The notes: generated by a model from the sequence alone, not told the origin. 64,000 bases of DNA from Leptospirillum ferrooxidans C2-3 (GCF_000284315.1 NC_017094.1:1519486-1583485); one strand, 5' to 3'. Positions 52,339-62,068 are shown, counted from the stretch's first letter. Program-made: numbers and translations.

Positions 52339-52385
52339 ATCGTCGAACCCTCCCTCGATTGTTCAAGAAAGAAGAGTTCGACGAT
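52339..52385. repeat. 10-base perfect inverted repeat downstream of fabI
   Basis: ATCGTCGAAC (52339-52348) and GTTCGACGAT (52376-52385) are perfect arms with a 27-base loop, 28 bases past the fabI stop codon on its transcript. The rest of 52132-52412 is AT-rich with no gene. It may end the fabI transcript, but no T-run follows. Confidence 0.45.
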
Positions 52386-52412
52386 AAGCAGAATGCTGAT
52401 TGGTGATGATGT

Positions 52413-53234
52413 CTAGGCGGGAGATGAACCCGGCAAAACCATTCCTAAAGCGTGATACCCCTTGTCGACATGAATCAGCTCCCCTGTAACACCCCTGAAA
52501 TAAGGTGACAAAAGAGAAACCGCAACATCTGCAACCTCAGAAACGGTCAGTTGCTCCTTGATCGCCGACTGTTCGGAAACGGTCTTCACCATATCTCCAA
52601 ACCCTTTGATCGCACGACCTGAAGCGGTTTTAACCGGTCCGGCCGACAGTGAGTTGACGCGGATTTTTCGACCACCCAGATCATAGGCCAGATAACGAAC
52701 AGCCGATTCAAGGGCAGCCTTTGCCACTCCCATGACATTGTAGTGAGGAACCACACGTTCGGAGCCCAGATAGGTCATTGCAACAATGGCTCCTCCGTCA
52801 TTCATGCGAGGAAGAAGCGCCTTTGAAAGAGCCACAAGGGAAAAAGCACTGATCTCCTGTGCCAAAAGATAACCCTTCCGGCTGGTATCGACAAAATGTC
52901 CATCTAGCTCTTCCCTAAGGGCAAAAGCAATGCTATGGACCACTCCGTCCAGAAAAATTCCAGCCTTTTCAAGTGTCGAACAAAGAGAGGTCAACTGCTC
53001 TTCGTCACACACATCAAGCGGCTCAACCAGAACGCTGTCTCCACCAGGAATGTCGGCAAGAATCTTCCTGATATTTCCAAGCTGGGTCTCGCCCTGGTAG
53101 GTCAGTGTGATTTTTCCGCCCTCACGGAGAACCGCTTCTGCCACTGCCCAGGCAATGGACCAACGATTGGCAATTCCTGTGACCAGAATGTGACGCCCCT
53201 TAAGCATCTGATTACCCAGAACTGTTTCAGTCAT
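52413..53234 (-). CDS. fabI: Enoyl-[acyl-carrier-protein] reductase (NADH), FabI type
   Basis: Last reduction of each fatty-acid elongation cycle. 273 residues of the SDR fold. Seen: NAD site near GIANRWSIAWAVAEA, VHSIAFA, and the FabI-type catalytic Tyr-x6-Lys in YNVMGVAKAALES, then RVNSLSAGPVKT and the lipid-loop region GFGDMVKT. ATG follows GGAGGTAAAGTC. The next gene upstream, an exported propeller, is only 16 bases away. Confidence 0.96.
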   Translation of the reverse strand: MTETVLGNQMLKGRHILVTGIANRWSIAWAVAEAVLREGGKITLTYQGETQLGNIRKILADIPGGDSVLVEPLDVCDEEQLTSLCSTLEKAGIFLDGVVHSIAFALREELDGHFVDTSRKGYLLAQEISAFSLVALSKALLPRMNDGGAIVAMTYLGSERVVPHYNVMGVAKAALESAVRYLAYDLGGRKIRVNSLSAGPVKTASGRAIKGFGDMVKTVSEQSAIKEQLTVSEVADVAVSLLSPYFRGVTGELIHVDKGYHALGMVLPGSSPA

Positions 53235-53250
53235 GACTTTACCTCCAATT

Positions 53251-54480
53251 CTATTTGTTGGGGGGAGTACCCGTTCCCCGTGTCTTTGCAGAAGAAGGGA
53301 GCACCCCCTTTTGAGAACTCCCCGAAGGAGGAGCCGTTTTGATGGAAGGTGCAGATGCGCTGTTTTTTCCCGAAATGGGGAGTGAGCCTGATGCCGGAAG
53401 AACAGGATTCACCAATTGAGGGAGAATCTTTTTCGTTTTACCCACAGCAACCTTTTGGGAATAAATAGGATTCAGGGAAAATCGCTCAAAGCTGACGATA
53501 CCGGTAGATGGGTTCGAAACAACCACAAAAACCCCGGTTCCATCATGATTGAGAAGAGACCACATCGGACGGCCGTCAATAGAAACTCTCTGAACAGGTT
53601 TAAGTGTTCTCAAGTCTGTCAGGACCATCTCCTCTGCATCCGGGTAAAAGATCAACAGGAACTCTGACTGGACAGGACCCACCATTGTCCCAGGAGAATC
53701 ATCACTGTATCTGTGATGAAACGCTCCTCCGGATTGTCTCCGGACCAGAAGCTCGTTTTCGCAAAGGGCTGCAACACCTCCACCGGTGAGTGGCAAAACT
53801 GTGGTCAGTCGTTCACAAAGATCCAGCGTCTCTTGATGGGTCACCTGAAGTGTCTTCCCGTCGACAACCAATATCCGGGAATGCCGGAGCAACGGGATGT
53901 AGAGCCCTTTACCCAAAAAAGTGATTTCATGGATCCGGTCTCCGAAAGCGGTCCAGCGTTCGACCTGATAGGAAGCGGAGTCCAGTCGATAGAGAATATG
54001 AACGGCTCCAGCGAGAAGGAATGTTCCAAAATCCCCCCGGTATTTGATCACTGTCGGATTAAGTCCCGTTGGTAAATCTTTCATCTTCGATGGATCATCT
54101 AGCGGTATGACATGGAACTCCCTGGAGTCCCCTTCCGTCACAAGAATATTCCTTTTCTTCCAGTCGAATGTCGCATCAAGTGGCTTCACTACGTTGGAGA
54201 TCGTCTTGATCACTTTTCCTGTTCGGCTGTCCAGAACAAGGACCTGACCACTTTTCATCAGTGTCAGGAAAACCAGATGCGCTGTCTTGCTGTACCCCAT
54301 CCTCATTGTCTGGATTGGGTAGGAGAGGCGATATAAGGGCCGGGATTCTATCTTGACCGAAGACACAGTGCCAGTGGGCACATTTGCCTGAAGGACCGAT
54401 CCTCCGAATGAATCATCAGGCAAAAAAGCCCTGCACAGAAGCAGCAAAAACAAAAGAGAGATGACACCTTTGAACTTCAT
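53251..54480 (-). CDS. Exported beta-propeller protein with Ser/Pro-rich tail
   Basis: 409 residues. Signal peptide MKFKGVISLLFLLLLCRAFL, then repeated short strands typical of YVTN/WD-like propellers (VLVLDSRTGKVIKTI, ILVVDGKTLQVTHQ, MVLTDLRTLKPVQRV). The last 60 residues are Ser, Pro, Gly and Lys-rich and disordered. No catalytic motif seen; a binding or envelope-structural role is likely. It ends 16 bases before fabI, so the two may be cotranscribed. Confidence 0.65.
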   Translation of the reverse strand: MKFKGVISLLFLLLLCRAFLPDDSFGGSVLQANVPTGTVSSVKIESRPLYRLSYPIQTMRMGYSKTAHLVFLTLMKSGQVLVLDSRTGKVIKTISNVVKPLDATFDWKKRNILVTEGDSREFHVIPLDDPSKMKDLPTGLNPTVIKYRGDFGTFLLAGAVHILYRLDSASYQVERWTAFGDRIHEITFLGKGLYIPLLRHSRILVVDGKTLQVTHQETLDLCERLTTVLPLTGGGVAALCENELLVRRQSGGAFHHRYSDDSPGTMVGPVQSEFLLIFYPDAEEMVLTDLRTLKPVQRVSIDGRPMWSLLNHDGTGVFVVVSNPSTGIVSFERFSLNPIYSQKVAVGKTKKILPQLVNPVLPASGSLPISGKNSASAPSIKTAPPSGSSQKGVLPSSAKTRGTGTPPNK

Positions 54481-54596
54481 TTAATCCTTCGGGGACCATG
54501 AAAATCAATCATAAAACCAATAACCGAAAAGCAGAATTCGCTTTTTCCCCAACTGCATAAAACCCTTTAAAACCCGGGACCGATCAAGAAAGTCTC

Positions 54597-55757
54597 CTAG
54601 ACAAGTCCAAGAGACAGTCCTCTCCCGTCCTTTGGCAATGGATGCCATTTCAGGCGAACAGGAAGACTTTCCGTCAGTACCGGCTCAATCAGTTCTTCCA
54701 AGAACTCAAGGACATATTCATCCACAACAAGAAAATCATGGCCCTCATTTTTTCCTTTAAGAGAAGCATGAATCCAGAGAAATCCATTCTCCCAGAAAGG
54801 AACCATTTCCAAAGTTTCCTTCCCGGAAAGGTTCATCCGGTAGACAAACTCCATGACCCGCTGTTGAAAATGAAGAGAAACCCCCATCGGAAAGAGAAGT
54901 GACCACGGCAAAATGGAAACAGAAGGGAGGTCATCCGCATTTTCATTTTCAGGATCCAGCATCTCTCCTATCTCAGACAGGATCGCATCAAACAATCCCG
55001 TATCATCCCCCTCTAGAAACTCCTGAATTCCACCTTCCATAGGAGAATTCTGCGAAATAACAGATCCCATAAGAAAAACGGGATACCCCGACTCACCTTC
55101 GTGCAGTTCTTGGGAGCTTCCCAGATATCTGACGACAGGATGCTCTTCACCAAGAATGGTCTCAACCGGAGCGGACAAGAAAGAACCCTCTTCAGACACG
55201 GAACCCAGTCCATCAGGCAAAAGCGTCTGTGATTCGGGAACTTCAAGAAAAAACTCACGTCGTTCCTCAAAAGAGAAAAGATAGAGTTCAGGTAACAGGG
55301 CAAGTGTTGGGTGGAGGTAGAGCATCGATTTCGATCGCAGCTGAAAAACACTTGAAAGCTTTTCCTGAATTTTCTCAAGAGTATCGGGAGAAAGGGAGAG
55401 ATCCGGTCTTTCGAGACCATCAATCATGATTCCAAATCCATACATAAAGCGACTGTTTTCCGAAGTGCCCCCGATCTGGACCAGGTCATCTTCGACCTCA
55501 ACACCTTCGGAATAGGTCTCCAAAAATCTCCTGATTGCCAGAGACCAGTCGGGGGTGATCGATGGCAATGAGGAAATAACCCCCAACGAATCCATCTCAT
55601 AGAGTGTCGCCAAGGCTTCTGAGACGACATCATCATCCTCAACATTTTCAAGCACAACCTCCGGCGTCCCCTTATCGATCACCTGAGAGAGACTGTTTAT
55701 GAGCTCGTTTAAATCTTCATCCGAAGTGTCATGGGAATGATCATGTGAATCAGACAT
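54597..55757 (-). CDS. Acidic cytoplasmic protein of unknown function
   Basis: 386 residues, strongly acidic, without signal peptide or membrane span. It starts with a His/Asp-rich MSDSHDHSHDTSDEDL that could bind metal or be disordered. The rest alternates helices and strands (GFGIMIDGLERPDLSLS, LYLHPTLALLPELYLFSFEERREFFLEV region, FLVVDEYVLEFLEELIEP) with few Lys. I recognise no family. It lies between an exported propeller gene and a PEGA gene on the same strand. ATG follows GCGGAG. Confidence 0.65.
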   Translation of the reverse strand: MSDSHDHSHDTSDEDLNELINSLSQVIDKGTPEVVLENVEDDDVVSEALATLYEMDSLGVISSLPSITPDWSLAIRRFLETYSEGVEVEDDLVQIGGTSENSRFMYGFGIMIDGLERPDLSLSPDTLEKIQEKLSSVFQLRSKSMLYLHPTLALLPELYLFSFEERREFFLEVPESQTLLPDGLGSVSEEGSFLSAPVETILGEEHPVVRYLGSSQELHEGESGYPVFLMGSVISQNSPMEGGIQEFLEGDDTGLFDAILSEIGEMLDPENENADDLPSVSILPWSLLFPMGVSLHFQQRVMEFVYRMNLSGKETLEMVPFWENGFLWIHASLKGKNEGHDFLVVDEYVLEFLEELIEPVLTESLPVRLKWHPLPKDGRGLSLGLV

Positions 55758-55885
55758 CGTTCAATTTTCTCCGCATTTCCAGTGAAAAGGTTCAATCCTG
55801 ATGCTTAATAAGTCGTCGCATATATTAAAAGGAAAAGTGCGGGACAGCAAGTCTGGTCCAGCCCGACATCCAAAGCTCTTTGCCC

Positions 55886-56425
55886 CTATGGAGCAAAGGG
55901 ATTGGACGGAGGAACCCTCTCCAGCGATATCTGTGTCCTGATAGTCTTTCCGCCTTGGAAAAAGACAGAAAAACACTTTGAATAAAACCCGTTTTTAGTG
56001 ACACAGACAGTTCCGCTCATCCCTGCATGGGCCTCAAAAGAAACGGGAGTATCTCCAATCAGAACCCCGTCAACCTGCATTTTGGCTCCGGAGGGATTTG
56101 ATGAAATCCGTAAAAGGGTATGTGTCTGATCCGGAATCGGAGAAGATGCGTCCGGAGAGACTGGTCCATTGGAAGTGGAAGGCGCCCCTGATCCATTCAT
56201 GGGAGGAATCGAAGGAGAGGAAGGAGGTGGCGGGAGTCCGGCCCCAGGTGATGGTGGAAGCGTTGGCGATACCATCTGGTTCCCCTGGTTCAAATAACGA
56301 TTCTTCATCTCCTTCAAAAGAGACTGGGAAGTCGAATCACCCGATCCATCTGCATACACCATGATCGGAGACAGGGAAAATACCACTAGAAGAGTAATGG
56401 AAAAGGTGAAAGGATTTCTGGACAT
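55886..56425 (-). CDS. Exported PEGA-domain protein
   Basis: About 179 residues. Signal peptide ends near MVYA-DG, then a Gln/Asn segment, a Pro/Ser-rich linker (about 55-100), and a C-terminal PEGA domain (LLRISSNPSGAKMQVDGVLIGDTPV). PEGA domains are wall- or surface-associated. The domain has a cysteine pair (VCVTKNGFYSKC). ATG at 56425 follows GGAGGCAGC; the frame from 56458 lacks a site. Immediately downstream of mutS on the same strand. Confidence 0.78.
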   Translation of the reverse strand: MSRNPFTFSITLLVVFSLSPIMVYADGSGDSTSQSLLKEMKNRYLNQGNQMVSPTLPPSPGAGLPPPPSSPSIPPMNGSGAPSTSNGPVSPDASSPIPDQTHTLLRISSNPSGAKMQVDGVLIGDTPVSFEAHAGMSGTVCVTKNGFYSKCFSVFFQGGKTIRTQISLERVPPSNPFAP

Positions 56426-56464
56426 GCTGCCTCCGAGTCGATGAAAACCAGTGTGCATACACCG

Positions 56465-58987
56465 CTATGAGGATTGAGTGGGCTTATCAGAGCGCACCTT
56501 CCAGTTAAAAAGAGGCAAGGCACCGGAATCCTTCTCAGGCAATTGGGAAAGCCCGTCGGAAATCGCCTTGAATGGCTTTTGACGATTCCAGTGTTCGAGT
56601 ATTCGTGTTGCCCGTTCAATCACAACCTCCGGAACCCCTGCCAGTTTTGCAACATCAATGCCGTAGGATTTTGAAGAGTGACCCGAGCTGATCCTGTGAG
56701 GGAAGAAAATCTTGCCTCCCTCGATCCGGACAGCGACAGACTGGTTCAAAAATCGTTGTCCCTTTTCCGTCAGGGCATGAAGTTCATGATAGTGTGTGGC
56801 AAAGAGTGTCATGGAGCGGATGTGATCATGGATATATTCGGAGACTGCCCAGGCAATGGCCATTCCATCAAAGGTAGCGGTACCCCTTCCGACCTCGTCA
56901 AGAATGACAAGCGTTTTGGAGGTCGCATCCCTCAATACCCTGGCAACCTCCTTCATCTCCACCATAAAGGTTGACTCCCCCTCGAGAATATGATCATTCG
57001 CACCCACTCTTGTCAGTATCCGGTCAACAATTGGCAGGACCGCCGAATCCGCCGGAACAGGTGCTCCCATCTGGGCCATGATCTGGATAAGGGCCAGTTG
57101 CCTCATATATGTTGATTTGCCTGCCATGTTTGGACCCGTGAGGAGAACAAATGTCCCAGACCCAAGGTTGGTATCGTTCGGCATGAAGGTCCCCGACATA
57201 AGTCTGGCTTCAACAATCGGGTGTCGTCCATTTGTAATCGACATGGCACCATCCATTGAAAATGATGGCAAAACGTATTGTCTCTTTTTTCCGACTCTGG
57301 CGAAGGAGAGCAATGCATCAACCGTTCCGAGAAACTCCGCCATTCTCTGAATTTGGGCCGACAAAGACAACACCAGTGTCGTCAGCTCATCCAAAAGGGC
57401 AAACTCCCTTTGTTGAGCCCTTGAGCGGGATTCCGCTATCCGCTGCTCAAAATCCATCAGCTCGGGAAGTGTATATCGCTCGACACCCGTCAATGTTTGT
57501 TTTCTGAAATAGTGGGAAGGGACCTTTGATACCTGCCCCTTGGTCACTTCAATATAATAACCGGCAACCTGATTATAACGGATTCTCAAGGTATCGATTC
57601 CCGTCGAACGTCTCTCTCTTTCTTCAATTTTCAAAAGATCCTGATCGCCTTCCCTTTCAAAGTGCCGATAGCCATCCAGTTCCGCATCAAAACCGTCGCG
57701 AATGACCGGAGACTCTCCGCAGGAAACAGGCGGATCATCCACCAGAGCTCCGGACAACCGGAGAACCATCGCCGAAAGGATCTCGATCGAAGCATCTCTT
57801 TTATGATCCGGCAGCAGTTCGGTCCATTCTGGCATCTTGGCAAGCTCGATAGCCCCCTGGATTCCATCCCTGATCCCTCCAAGATCTCGCGGCAATCGGC
57901 CTTTCATTCCGATTCTTCCTAAAATTCTCTCAATATCCCCCGTTGAACCAAGAATATCCCCGATCCTATCAGCCCATCGTGGGTTTTCATCCATGCGTTT
58001 CACAATCCATTGTCGCAACAGGATTGTCTCCCGATCGGAAAGAGGCGCCAAGACCCAACGTCTGAGCATTCTGCTCCCCAGTGAAGAGCGGGATTGGTCC
58101 AGAACCTCCAGAAGACTTCCATTTTTTTTCCGGTCTTCCTGATCCGGAACAAGATCGAGGTGGCGTATCGATGCGCGATCGATCACAAGGGTACCCACCG
58201 TTTTCTCGACCGTAACACCTGTCAGATGGTGGATGATCCCGGCCTTGAGCGAGGCAACATAAGAGATCAGTGTGGAAAGCGCCCGTTCCGATGCAGGAGA
58301 AAGGACCGGAAACTCGAAACCTTGAGGAAGGACATCGAGCAATTCTGTCAAAGGAATTTCGGAAGGAGACATTCTCTGATGGTCTATTCCGGACAAGGCG
58401 ACAGACAATTCGTTGTCTGCGATGAGAATCTCCACAGGCGACTTTGAGGCCATCCAGTCCAGAATGGCATCAAGATCTCCTTTATTCTGCGGTTCAAACA
58501 CAGCAAGATGTCCGCTTGAGAGATCCAGACTCGATATCGCAACCGATTCATCCATCCGGACGATACAGACACCATTTTTTGTCTGTCCCCCTTCAAGCGA
58601 TGGATCTTCGATCAAAGTCGATCTTGTCACAATTCTCACAATTTCTCTTGCAAACATTCCGTCGGACTCCAAATCCGGCTGTGTCTGCTCCGAAATGGCA
58701 ATCCGGTATCCCAGAGATACGAGACGTGGAAGGTAAAGTTCCAGAGAACGGGCCGGAATCCCGCACATGGGCAGAGGATTGGATTTATTCCGATCCCTCG
58801 AAGTCAAGGTGAGCCCCAATACTCTGGAAACCTCCACCGCCTGGTCTCCGAACAATTCGTAAAAGTCTCCCAGTCGGAAAAAAAGAAGGGCTTCCCCTGC
58901 TTTTTCCCTTAACCCCTGATACTGCCGAAACAATGGAGTGTCCGGATAAACCCATCGTTTTTGAGATGCCATTTCTTCAGTGTCCAT
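56465..58987 (-). CDS. mutS: DNA mismatch repair protein MutS
   Basis: Recognises mismatches and recruits MutL. About 840 residues: mismatch-binding motif LGDFYELFGDQA (Phe-Tyr-Glu) near the N-terminus, connector and lever domains, clamp, then the ATPase with LLTGPNMAGKSTYMRQ, the DEVGRGTATFDG Walker B region and ATHYHEL. ATG at 58987 (MDTEEMASQK) follows AAGGGGATC. Its start overlaps the LapA-like gene by 11 bases. No mutL in the window. Confidence 0.97.
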   Translation of the reverse strand: MDTEEMASQKRWVYPDTPLFRQYQGLREKAGEALLFFRLGDFYELFGDQAVEVSRVLGLTLTSRDRNKSNPLPMCGIPARSLELYLPRLVSLGYRIAISEQTQPDLESDGMFAREIVRIVTRSTLIEDPSLEGGQTKNGVCIVRMDESVAISSLDLSSGHLAVFEPQNKGDLDAILDWMASKSPVEILIADNELSVALSGIDHQRMSPSEIPLTELLDVLPQGFEFPVLSPASERALSTLISYVASLKAGIIHHLTGVTVEKTVGTLVIDRASIRHLDLVPDQEDRKKNGSLLEVLDQSRSSLGSRMLRRWVLAPLSDRETILLRQWIVKRMDENPRWADRIGDILGSTGDIERILGRIGMKGRLPRDLGGIRDGIQGAIELAKMPEWTELLPDHKRDASIEILSAMVLRLSGALVDDPPVSCGESPVIRDGFDAELDGYRHFEREGDQDLLKIEERERRSTGIDTLRIRYNQVAGYYIEVTKGQVSKVPSHYFRKQTLTGVERYTLPELMDFEQRIAESRSRAQQREFALLDELTTLVLSLSAQIQRMAEFLGTVDALLSFARVGKKRQYVLPSFSMDGAMSITNGRHPIVEARLMSGTFMPNDTNLGSGTFVLLTGPNMAGKSTYMRQLALIQIMAQMGAPVPADSAVLPIVDRILTRVGANDHILEGESTFMVEMKEVARVLRDATSKTLVILDEVGRGTATFDGMAIAWAVSEYIHDHIRSMTLFATHYHELHALTEKGQRFLNQSVAVRIEGGKIFFPHRISSGHSSKSYGIDVAKLAGVPEVVIERATRILEHWNRQKPFKAISDGLSQLPEKDSGALPLFNWKVRSDKPTQSS

Positions 58988-59258
58988 GATCCCCTTCACC
59001 ATGCTGGCCACCTCCATGAGGAGATTGCCTTGAAAAACGCTTCTTCAGGGAACTGCCAATTTTGCTTAACAGGATAAAAAAAAGAGTCGCGAATATTCCG
59101 GACAAAAAACAAAGGAGGACCAAAACGCCCACAGAAACGGGATTCGATTGCCCCCAAAACGGGATCTGGACAAAAACCGTATCGTGATCGTTCTCGAGAA
59201 CAAAAAAGGTTCCAAGGAACGCTATGAGCAACAAGAACAGTCCATTGATCGCCTTCAC
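58977..59258 (-). CDS. LapA-domain (DUF1049) small membrane protein
   Basis: 93 residues with two transmembrane segments (about 3-22 and 40-65), separated by ENDHDTVFVQIPFWG as in the family, and a Gly/His-rich tail (SPHGGGQHGEGDHGH). The family relates to lipopolysaccharide assembly in E. coli (LapA); here function is inferred only. GTG start at 59258 after GAGGGAAAA, sharing GTGA with the stop of the glycosylase gene. The His-rich tail could bind metal. Confidence 0.75.
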   Translation of the reverse strand: MKAINGLFLLLIAFLGTFFVLENDHDTVFVQIPFWGQSNPVSVGVLVLLCFLSGIFATLFFILLSKIGSSLKKRFSRQSPHGGGQHGEGDHGH

Positions 59259-60049
59259 TTTTCCCTCAAAACGGGCAGTGGCAGGTCAAGCCACTTCATG
59301 ACCTGCTGCAAATCCTTCCAGACGACTGCCTTTGCCTGGGGATTTCTGAGCAAATAGGCGGGATGATATGTCGGCATGATCCTGATTCCGGGAAAATCCT
59401 GCAGAAGTGTTTCAACCCCCCTTACCGAGGATATGGCCGACTCATTCGAAATCACCTGGAAGATCGCAGTTTGGCCTAGCAGAACGATGGCTTCAGGAGA
59501 AACGATCCTGATTTGCTCGAGGAGAAAATGTTTGCAAGCCTCCCTCTCAACAAGAGCTGGGGTTCTGTTCGACGGTGGACGGCATTTGACGGCATTGGCG
59601 ATAAAGACCTCCTCCCTTGAGAGCCCCATCGCAACAATCATTTTATCAAGGAGCTCTCCAGCCCTCCCTACAAAAGGTCTTCCGGTCCGGTCCTCTTCCG
59701 CCCCTGGCCCCTCACCGATGAAGAGAAGCCTGGCGTTGAAATTTCCTTCTCCAAAAACTGGATTGGTCCGGGAATCACCAAGGGGGCAGGCCCTGCACTC
59801 AGAAACCTTGACAGCCAAAGAATCAAGTGCCTCGGATCGACTTGCAGGAGTTTTAAGTGGTAAGGATTCCGCAGGATCGACTTTTGCCTCCAGATCTTTT
59901 CGTTGATCTTGCAGGGAAGAATCGGCGCCTTTCCCGAGAGCCACCTTGGGAGAGATAGTTTTAGACACGGGAAGATCCGGATAGAGGTCTGAAAGATAAC
60001 GCAGGTGGACGAGGAGTCCATCCATGTCTTTGCCATCAGATTTTCTCAT
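59255..60049 (-). CDS. Uracil-DNA glycosylase, family 4/5 type
   Basis: Removes uracil from DNA. About 264 residues with an N-terminal extension of some 80 residues over the usual family 4 core. Seen: CRACPLGDSRTNPVFGEGN, LLFIGEGPGAEEDRTGRPFVG, NAVKCRPPSNR, ACKHFLLEQ and TYHPAYLLRNP; the four cysteines match a 4Fe-4S cluster. ATG at 60049 overlaps the 3' end of the NAD(P)HX gene by 14 bases; an open frame to 60241 lies on that gene's coding DNA in another frame. Confidence 0.9.
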   Translation of the reverse strand: MRKSDGKDMDGLLVHLRYLSDLYPDLPVSKTISPKVALGKGADSSLQDQRKDLEAKVDPAESLPLKTPASRSEALDSLAVKVSECRACPLGDSRTNPVFGEGNFNARLLFIGEGPGAEEDRTGRPFVGRAGELLDKMIVAMGLSREEVFIANAVKCRPPSNRTPALVEREACKHFLLEQIRIVSPEAIVLLGQTAIFQVISNESAISSVRGVETLLQDFPGIRIMPTYHPAYLLRNPQAKAVVWKDLQQVMKWLDLPLPVLREK

Positions 60050-61646
60050 AGGGTCCGCCTGTAGTGGGAAGGATTGGTCTTGCTGGCCTGGTGAGAAGAA
60101 TATCACCCCACGGATCATGAGGAACCGATTGGTCCATTTCCGTGGCAGCAGCTGAAAGGACAAGACCAACTGAATCGGCAAGCTCCCTGGCCAAAATACC
60201 AATGGATCTTGACTTCGCAAGCTCCGCTCCAGCCAAACCATGGAGATATGCAGACAAGATCACCGCTTCATAAGGGGATGTTCCCTGAGCGAGCAAACCG
60301 GAAATCACTCCGGTCAGAACATCTCCCGAACCCGCTGTCGCCATGTTCGGACTTCCTGTCATATTCACGGTCATTCGACCGTCAGGAGCAGCGATGATTG
60401 TTCTGTAGCCTTTCAGAAGAATGATGGCTGATAGTTTTTCGGACCATTCCAGCAGAAGTTCTGTTGAGTGCTCCAAAACAGTGGAAACAGGAAGATTCAG
60501 ATAACGAGCAAACTCTCCGGGATGGGGAGTCAGAATCAGGGGAGCTCCATTTGATCGCACAAGACTCATGGGAAAATTCCGGTATAAGTCAAAGATTCCG
60601 GCATCTGCCACAACAGGCCCCGAAAACTCATCCAGAACATATCGGGAAATCTGAAGTTCCTCGGATCCAGGAGACAAACCGGGCCCCATTGCGACAACAT
60701 CAATGTTGTCAAAAATTGCCGACAATCCCTCTGAAAAAGACTCCGGCAAAGACCTGATCATCTGCTCAGGGAAAAAAGATGTCTTGGGTCCCGTATGCGG
60801 AAAGAGAAGCGTGAGAAGCCCTGCTCCTGCCCTCTGGCCACCGAGACCGGAGAGCATCGGGGCTCCCCACTTTCCATCGCTACCTCCCCAGACAAGGAGA
60901 TGGCCAGCTTGTCCCTTGTGAAGAGAAGGTGGCCTTTTGGGTAAAAGAGTCGCCATATCCTCGGGGAGAATAAGCTGACGGGAAGGAGCCGGAAAGGAGA
61001 GTGAAGGATAAAGGCCAATGTCAGAAACAACCAGATCTCCTGTGTAACGACATCCCGGATCAACCAGAAGCCCCCATTTGGGAAAGGCGAAGGTAACAGT
61101 CCGATTCGCCTGAACGGCCTTCTCTCCCCTTCCGGTTTCGCCATCAAGCCCGGTGGGGATGTCCACAGACAGGACAGGAACATGAAGGGCGTTCATGGTT
61201 TCAATCGCGACAAGAACCTCATTGGCGGGTTCTCCCTTGAAGCCTGTACCAAGAATCCCGTCAATGATCACACTTGCATGTCTGAGTTTATGGATGGATG
61301 TTTGGGGAGAAAAATGGAGGATCCCGTCCGGTCGGCCACCTTGAGCTACGGAAAGTCTTTTTAAAGCCAAACTCAGGGCTTTTGAGTGTTCTCCCTCCGG
61401 ATATAAGAGAATGGCTGCCGTTTTGATGCTTTTGAGAGCCAGGTGCCTTAATGCGACAACAGCATCAGCGCCGTTGTTCCCTTTTCCAACCATTGCGACA
61501 ACACTGGAAGGAAATGGAGAAAGAGCCAAAACGCCTCTAGCGACGGCCAAGCCAGCTCTTTCCATCAAAAGATCTTCGCTGAGAAAACCTTCCTGAATGG
61601 TTCTCTTTTCCATTCTGGACATTTCGGAAGGAATAACAACCTTCAT
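60036..61646 (-). CDS. nnr: Bifunctional NAD(P)HX epimerase / ADP-dependent dehydratase
   Basis: Repairs hydrated NAD(P)H. 536 residues in two domains: the epimerase (about 1-215: VGKGNNGADAVVALRHLA, DGILGTGFKG, PTGLDGETG) and the dehydratase (about 225-500: LPKRPPSLHKGQAGHLLVWGG, AMGPGLSP, LTPHPGEFARYL, GSPNMATAGSGDVLTGVISGLLAQG). The ADP/ATP-binding GSGDVLTG motif is complete. ATG at 61646 overlaps the acpS stop as ATGA. Confidence 0.95.
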   Translation of the reverse strand: MKVVIPSEMSRMEKRTIQEGFLSEDLLMERAGLAVARGVLALSPFPSSVVAMVGKGNNGADAVVALRHLALKSIKTAAILLYPEGEHSKALSLALKRLSVAQGGRPDGILHFSPQTSIHKLRHASVIIDGILGTGFKGEPANEVLVAIETMNALHVPVLSVDIPTGLDGETGRGEKAVQANRTVTFAFPKWGLLVDPGCRYTGDLVVSDIGLYPSLSFPAPSRQLILPEDMATLLPKRPPSLHKGQAGHLLVWGGSDGKWGAPMLSGLGGQRAGAGLLTLLFPHTGPKTSFFPEQMIRSLPESFSEGLSAIFDNIDVVAMGPGLSPGSEELQISRYVLDEFSGPVVADAGIFDLYRNFPMSLVRSNGAPLILTPHPGEFARYLNLPVSTVLEHSTELLLEWSEKLSAIILLKGYRTIIAAPDGRMTVNMTGSPNMATAGSGDVLTGVISGLLAQGTSPYEAVILSAYLHGLAGAELAKSRSIGILARELADSVGLVLSAAATEMDQSVPHDPWGDILLTRPARPILPTTGGPYEKI

Positions 61647-62026
61647 GGAGACTCCCCCAAAAAAACGACAAACGCCAAAGCATACGCCCGCTCGTGGGAT
61701 ATGGAGACCATTATCCTCCCGGATCCCATCGCAGAGACTCTTCTTGCCGCTTCACCGTAAAGACAAACGGTTGGTGCTCCCGATGGCATCCGGATCGTTT
61801 CAACGTCCCGCCAGTTTAAACCTGAAGATAAACCGGTCCCCATGGCCTTGAGAACAGCTTCCTTGACTGCGAAGCGCCCTGAAAGATACGCCGGGGAAAG
61901 AGAGGACTCCGCAATTTCCCTTCTTGTATAAATACGTTCAAGAAAGCGATTGCCATACTTTTCAGTCAGCTCCCGTATCCTGTCAATGGACACAAGGTCC
62001 GTCCCGATGGAAACAATGTTTTCCAA
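61643..62026 (-). CDS. acpS: Holo-[acyl-carrier-protein] synthase
   Basis: Attaches phosphopantetheine to ACP. 127 residues, normal. Seen: IGTDLVSIDRIREL at the start with the metal-binding Asp, SGRFAVKEAVLKAMGTGL with the Glu, and the SISHERAYALAFV end. Start is TTG at 62026 after AGGAAAA. Followed by nnr with ATGA overlap, the same neighbour order as in many bacteria. Confidence 0.95.
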   Translation of the reverse strand: MENIVSIGTDLVSIDRIRELTEKYGNRFLERIYTRREIAESSLSPAYLSGRFAVKEAVLKAMGTGLSSGLNWRDVETIRMPSGAPTVCLYGEAARRVSAMGSGRIMVSISHERAYALAFVVFLGESP

Positions 62027-62068
62027 TGGTCTTTTCCTAGCAAAGGATGGCCCGGCAGATCGGCACCT

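Noticed and set aside
55870..55890. Terminator after the PEGA gene
   Set aside because: A short CTTTGC/GCAAAG stem overlaps the stop codon with a mismatch and no T-run.
60050..60241. 64-residue N-terminal extension of the uracil-DNA glycosylase
   Set aside because: It overlaps conserved nnr coding sequence in another frame and does not look like the family.
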